Origin: an uncultured Gemmatimonadota bacterium
Lineage (GTDB): Bacteria > Gemmatimonadota > Gemmatimonadetes > Gemmatimonadales > GWC2-71-9
Length of the DNA stretch: 8,347 nt
Reading direction: 5' to 3'
Assembly: GCA_913009915.1 (NCBI GenBank)
Contig: CAJVYZ010000099.1
Location: 1 to 8,347 of the forward strand
Under the pieces are notes generated by a model. The model was not told where the DNA came from. It made no database searches and saw nothing but the letters and a program-made list of their open reading frames with translations. The position numbers and the translations under genes were made by a program. Each line of letters opens with the position of its first letter. Position 1 is the stretch's first letter. This document shows positions 6,034 to 8,347 of this stretch, one piece after another.

Positions 6034-6309
6034 ATGACCCACGGCCAGGTACACCGAGCAGGGCCCGTTCCGGATGCCCCCGCAGCCCGCCATTTGGGGG
6101 AGCTGGCGCGCAGCGACCGGACGTGGAACGTGTACCTGGAAATCAGACCCCAGGGTGATTCGGTGGCCGGACGCCTGCACTTCGTCGACGGCACGATCTT
6201 CCGGACCAGCGGCTGGATCTTTCTCGAATGGCACGAGCGGGAAGTGACCGACCGGTTCAACGAGTTCAGCCCGCTGGAGTTGTGGCGCCTGGTCGAAAGC
6301 CTGGACTAG
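6034..6309 (+). CDS. Conserved-looking hypothetical protein, 91 aa
   Basis: I do not recognise the family. The 91-aa product has a flexible Ala/Pro-rich start (1-22) and then a compact segment (23-91) with alternating strand-like hydrophobics (WNVYLEIRPQ, VAGRLHFVDG, RTSGWIFLEW) and a C-terminal amphipathic helix (FSPLELWRLVESLD). It has no membrane segment, no signal peptide and no cysteine pair, so it is likely a small soluble beta-rich cytoplasmic protein. Evidence for reality is the AGGAGG at 8-nt spacing, G/C-ending codons like the neighbours, and a plausible folded composition rich in W, F and I. It is divergent from the zinc-ribbon gene, 154 bp away, and ends just before a heptameric repeat array. 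Frames on the opposite strand across this region are not supported. Confidence 0.72.
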   Translation: MTHGQVHRAGPVPDAPAARHLGELARSDRTWNVYLEIRPQGDSVAGRLHFVDGTIFRTSGWIFLEWHEREVTDRFNEFSPLELWRLVESLD

Positions 6310-6312
6310 GCG

Positions 6313-6342
6313 GCTGGCGGCTATCAGCTGGTGGCTGTCAGC
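6313..6342 (+). repeat. Degenerate heptameric tandem repeat (left array)
   Basis: Consecutive heptamers GCTGGCG, GCTATCA, GCTGGTG, GCTGTCA then GC: a 14-bp unit repeated twice with 12 of 14 positions identical, each half starting with GCT. It begins 4 bp after the stop codon of the 91-aa gene. The unit GCTATCA is one base from GCTATCG, the reverse complement of the unit in the right array, so the arrays are in inverted orientation. Confidence 0.75.
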
Positions 6343-6609
6343 AAACGATCCACACCCTCGGGGTTGAGGGTCTTCCCCCGAACTTCGGCGATCTCAGCTC
6401 TCCAAGAAAGCGCACCCTGTTTCCCTAGCGCCACATGAACGGCCGCTGCAACACCTCGACCGTACACTCTAAATGCTGTACCCACCGGTACTTGCGGATA
6501 TCGCACGAATGTGGTGTCATATTTGCATTTTTCGCTACCAGAAACCCATTTTGTGACGAATAGAGTGCAATATTTGCGCTAGAGACACTACACCAACTAG
6601 TTTCACCGC

Positions 6610-6644
6610 CGATAGCCGATAGCCGATAGCCGATAGCCGATAGC
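6610..6644 (+). repeat. Five perfect tandem copies of a 7-bp unit, CGATAGC (right array)
   Basis: CGATAGC is repeated five times without a mismatch (6610-6616, 6617-6623, 6624-6630, 6631-6637, 6638-6644). The array ends 20 bp before the glnA start codon and would lie in its 5' untranslated region if transcription starts upstream. Because 7 is not a multiple of 3 the unit cycles through all frames, producing artificial Ser-Ala-Ile-Gly-Tyr-Arg-Leu repeats on the minus strand. Perfect copies suggest recent expansion or slippage. Confidence 0.95.
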
Positions 6645-6655
6645 CCCCACACCTC

Positions 6656-6659
6656 GGAG
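6656..6659 (+). promoter_or_regulatory. Shine-Dalgarno GGAG for glnA
   Basis: GGAG lies 5 nt before the ATG at 6665, directly downstream of the heptamer array. It supports the upstream ATG and therefore a roughly 24-residue N-terminal extension relative to Bacillus glutamine synthetase; no other plausible in-frame start lies before the conserved domain. Confidence 0.7.
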
Positions 6660-6664
6660 CCCTG

Positions 6665-8065
6665 ATGGCCACCAAGAAGTCCCCACCATCCAGTCGCGGC
6701 GAGCCGCCGCCACTGTCAGAATTCCCCCGCGACACGACCGGGGCCACCAAGCGCGACATCCTGAAACTCGCCCAACGTTTCGGCATCGACTTTCTGCGCC
6801 TGCAGTTCACCGACATCCTTGGTATCAACAAGAACGTCGAGGTGCCCCATCACCAGATTCCCAAGGCGCTCGACGGCGAGATCATGTTCGACGGCTCCTC
6901 GATCGAGGGGTTTGTGCGGATCGAAGAATCCGACATGCTGTTGGAGCCCGATCTCGACACGTTTCGGTTGTTGCCCTACGAGGACGAGGGCGGCCGCGTG
7001 GCTTGGCTGATCTGCGACATCAAGACGCCGAACGGCGAGCCGTTCGAAGGCTGCACCCGGGCCGCCCTCAAGCATCAGGTGGCCAAGGCCAAGAAGATGG
7101 GCTACATCATGCACGCCGGGGTCGAGGCCGAGTTCTTCATTTTCCAGAAGTCGGCCAGCGGAGAAGCGACCCTTAGCACTCATGACGCGGGTGGCTACTT
7201 CGACTTGACGCCGGTAGACGAGGGTGAGGAAATCCGCCGGGTCATCGTCAACGATCTGGAACACCTGGGATTCGAAGTCGAAGCGGCCCACCACGAAGTT
7301 GCCCACGGGCAGCATGAAATCGACTTCCGCTACGCCGATGCCTTGACCACGGCCGACCGGCTGGCCACGTTTCGGTTCGTGGTGCGCGACGTCGCCAACC
7401 GTTTCGGTTTCTTGGCGTCGTTCATGCCCAAGCCTATCGCCGGGCAAAACGGCTCAGGGATGCACACGCACCAGTCGCTCTTCAAGGGCGACAAGAACGC
7501 GTTCTGGAACAAGCGGGCCGAGTACGAACTGTCGGCCGTGGCTCTGCAATACATCGAGGGCCTCCTGCGGCACGGCCGGGCGCTGTGTGCCATCACCAAT
7601 CCGCTGGTCAACAGTTACAAGCGGCTGGTTCCGGGGTACGAAGCGCCGGTCAACATCGCCTGGTCGATGCGCAATCGTTCGCCCATGGTGCGCATCCCCG
7701 ACAGACGCGGGTCGGGAACCCGATGCGAACTGCGGATGCCCGACCCGTCGGCCAATCCATACCTCAGCCTTGCCGTGCAACTGGCTGCGGGTCTCGATGG
7801 GATCGACAACAAGTTCGAGGCTCGCGAGCCGGTCAACCGCAACATCTGGAAGATGAGCCACCGGGAGCGGCGCCGGTTCAAGATCGACGAACTGCCTCGG
7901 GACCTGCACGAGGCACTCACGGCATTGACCAAGGACAAGGTCATCACCGACGCGCTCGGCTCGCACATTACCGAGCGGTTCCTCCACGCCAAGCAGGAGG
8001 AAATCCTACAGTACAACCTGCAAGTCAGCCAGTGGGAGGTGGAGACGTATCTGCGGAGCTACTAG
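6665..8065 (+). CDS. glnA: Type I-alpha glutamine synthetase
   Basis: The 466-aa product aligns along its whole length with Bacillus-type GlnA, which makes glutamine from glutamate, ammonia and ATP as a cytoplasmic dodecamer. Signature segments in order: FTDILGINKNVEVP (48-61), MFDGSSIEGFVRIEESDM (74-91), metal-ligand AGVEAEFF (151-158), HHEVAHGQHEIDF (209-221), FMPKPIAGQNGSGMHTH (253-269), NSYKRLVPGYEAP (316-328, flap Glu E326), NRSPMVRIP (337-345). The adenylylation-site tyrosine of enterobacterial enzymes is absent: the corresponding stretch reads NIWKMSHRERRRFKIDELP. R85 falls where B. subtilis has R62 (GFVRIEESD), a residue linked to glutamine feedback in type I-alpha enzymes, so feedback control is expected. 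An unusual Pro/Ser/Lys-rich N-terminal extension (1-24) precedes the conserved domain. GGAG sits 5 nt upstream. A long hairpin follows 23 bp after the stop. Apparently monocistronic. Confidence 0.97.
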   Translation: MATKKSPPSSRGEPPPLSEFPRDTTGATKRDILKLAQRFGIDFLRLQFTDILGINKNVEVPHHQIPKALDGEIMFDGSSIEGFVRIEESDMLLEPDLDTFRLLPYEDEGGRVAWLICDIKTPNGEPFEGCTRAALKHQVAKAKKMGYIMHAGVEAEFFIFQKSASGEATLSTHDAGGYFDLTPVDEGEEIRRVIVNDLEHLGFEVEAAHHEVAHGQHEIDFRYADALTTADRLATFRFVVRDVANRFGFLASFMPKPIAGQNGSGMHTHQSLFKGDKNAFWNKRAEYELSAVALQYIEGLLRHGRALCAITNPLVNSYKRLVPGYEAPVNIAWSMRNRSPMVRIPDRRGSGTRCELRMPDPSANPYLSLAVQLAAGLDGIDNKFEAREPVNRNIWKMSHRERRRFKIDELPRDLHEALTALTKDKVITDALGSHITERFLHAKQEEILQYNLQVSQWEVETYLRSY

Positions 8066-8078
8066 GAGCGACGGTCAG

Positions 8079-8168
8079 GAGGGAAAAGAGGGCTAAGAGG
8101 GAAAAGAGGGCTAAGAAGGCTTTTCCCCCTCTTAGCCTTCTTAGCCCTCTTAGACCTCTTAGCCCTCC
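8079..8168 (+). terminator. Long imperfect hairpin from inverted 9-bp repeat arrays after glnA
   Basis: The left arm is purine-rich and the right arm pyrimidine-rich. The inner stem pairs 8104-8121 with 8134-8151 (18 bp, perfect; 12-nt loop at 8122-8133). After a 3-by-3 internal mismatch the stem resumes with 13 bp (8088-8100 with 8155-8167). Both arms consist of 9-bp units: CTAAGAGGG and variants on the left, which also contains an 18-bp direct duplication (8079-8096 and 8097-8114), and CCCTCTTAG, CCTTCTTAG, CCCTCTTAG, ACCTCTTAG on the right. Its position right after the glnA stop suggests transcription termination or mRNA 3'-end protection. The usual T-run is missing; the downstream sequence is C/T-rich. 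It could equally be a mobile or slippage-generated repeat. Confidence 0.7.
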
Positions 8169-8194
8169 TTCCGCTCCTCCCTTACCTTCCAGGC

Positions 8195-8347
8195 ATGCCC
8201 GCTGCCTTCCTGCTGGACCTCGCCGGGACCCTCTATTCCGATTCGGGACCGATCGCCGGGGCGGTCGAAACCGTGGCCCAACTCAAGCGACGGGGAATCC
8301 CCCATCGGTTCGTGACCAACACGTCCAGCCGTCGACGGGGCGCCATT
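8195..8347 (+). CDS. HAD-IIA phosphatase of the LHPP/HDHD2-like type, N-terminal fragment
   Basis: Fifty-one codons are visible before the window ends. The start AAFLLDLAGTLYSDSG carries HAD motif I (nucleophile D8 in DLAGT), followed by a helix and motif II in RFVTNTSSR (T41). The wording DLAGTLY...GAVETVAQLKRRGIPHRFVTN closely resembles HAD-IIA proteins related to mammalian LHPP and HDHD2, phosphatases of phosphohistidine, phospholysine or pyrophosphate. As in that group, the second Asp of the usual DxDGT is not Asp (A10 here). The ATG is chosen because homologous sequence starts immediately after it; the ribosome-binding site is weak (an AGG at 8191-8193 only). It lies 26 bp beyond the hairpin that follows glnA and is probably transcribed separately. 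Substrate cannot be inferred from the fragment. Confidence 0.8.
   Translation, partial: MPAAFLLDLAGTLYSDSGPIAGAVETVAQLKRRGIPHRFVTNTSSRRRGAI

Larger units (their letters stand above)
6310..6664. other. 355-bp non-coding, AT-richer region upstream of glnA
   Basis: No convincing gene is present. The region is flanked by two heptameric repeat arrays in opposite orientation (6313-6342 and 6610-6644). It contains a 6-bp hairpin (ACCCTC at 6354-6359 with GAGGGT at 6366-6371, loop 6 nt) that is not followed by a T-run. From about 6460 to 6600 it is clearly richer in A and T than the rest of the window, and an 8-bp direct repeat ATATTTGC occurs at 6519-6526 and 6570-6577. The glnA promoter must lie here or further upstream. 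A weak candidate is TTGCGG (6492-6497), 17 nt, TGTCAT (6515-6520). I see no GlnR, NtcA or sigma-54 consensus site. Confidence 0.55.

Noticed and set aside
5827..6234. Minus-strand 135-aa open frame over the divergent region, including a tRNA-like 'RVRFPAP' peptide
   Set aside because: It overlaps the 91-aa gene with the strong ribosome-binding site. The peptide is what a tRNA T-arm-like sequence yields when translated, so it points to the RNA structure rather than to a protein.
6324..6506. Minus-strand 60-aa open frame ending in AEIAEVRGKTLNPEGVDRLL
   Set aside because: The tail looks protein-like, but the frame is short, has no visible ribosome-binding site, runs into the heptamer array at its end and matches no family I know. 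It might be a gene relic but cannot be supported.
6562..6580. Sigma-54 promoter (TTGC half at 6574-6577) upstream of glnA
   Set aside because: The GC-side half resembles TTGC, but no GG dinucleotide lies at the required distance upstream, so the -24/-12 consensus is not met.
6610..6644. CRISPR array
   Set aside because: The units are 7 bp and directly contiguous with no spacers; it is a simple tandem repeat.
6425..6652. Minus-strand 75-aa open frame with LSAIGYRLSAIG repeats
   Set aside because: The repeated peptide is a by-product of the CGATAGC tandem array and is not evidence of a repeat protein.

Overview
This is high-GC bacterial chromosomal DNA that reads like a metagenome or draft-genome contig. 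Its left end is a technical artefact: bases 36-101 are an Illumina P7/TruSeq index adapter, preceded by a poly-T run and about 20 unplaceable bases, so biological sequence begins at about base 102. The gene set is a PlsB-type acyltransferase, a futalosine-pathway MqnD-family protein, a non-adenylylated type I-alpha glutamine synthetase, and orphan response regulators with HD-GYP and histidine-kinase fragments. Together with the strong GC bias this suggests a Gram-negative soil or sediment bacterium of the Gemmatimonadota/Acidobacteriota kind. That placement is an inference from gene content only.

Layout. 104-397 (+) is the C-terminal end of an M48/HtpX-like zinc protease, cut by the adapter. 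It overlaps by 4 bp a GTG-started PlsB-like glycerol-3-phosphate acyltransferase (394-1950, +). That gene meets, tail to tail and sharing one CTAG palindrome as both stop codons, a two-gene minus-strand signalling operon. The operon encodes a REC-HD-GYP cyclic-di-GMP phosphodiesterase (4074-2998) followed by an unusual REC-DHp-pseudoreceiver protein with no kinase ATPase domain (2978-1947). Upstream on the same strand is a second pair: a double-zinc-ribbon, single-span membrane protein (5879-5088) and an MqnD-family menaquinone-pathway protein (5071-4226). In the leader of that pair lies a compact, tRNA-like three-way-junction RNA fold (5924-5997).

The right part is on the plus strand. A 91-aa conserved-looking hypothetical gene with a perfect Shine-Dalgarno sequence (6034-6309) is followed by a 355-bp AT-richer non-coding stretch bracketed by two inverted arrays of heptameric repeats. 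Then come glutamine synthetase (6665-8065), a very long imperfect hairpin built from inverted arrays of 9-bp repeats (8079-8168), and the start of an LHPP/HDHD2-like HAD-IIA phosphatase (8195 to the end).

How the parts work together: the left pair serves the envelope (membrane protein quality control and phospholipid synthesis). The signalling pair looks like a phosphorelay output controlling c-di-GMP, with its sensor kinase encoded elsewhere. glnA assimilates ammonia, probably under feedback rather than adenylylation control. The most interesting candidates for something undescribed are the tRNA-like leader element, the kinase-less REC-DHp-pseudoREC protein paired with an HD-GYP regulator, and the inverted short-repeat arrays on both sides of glnA.
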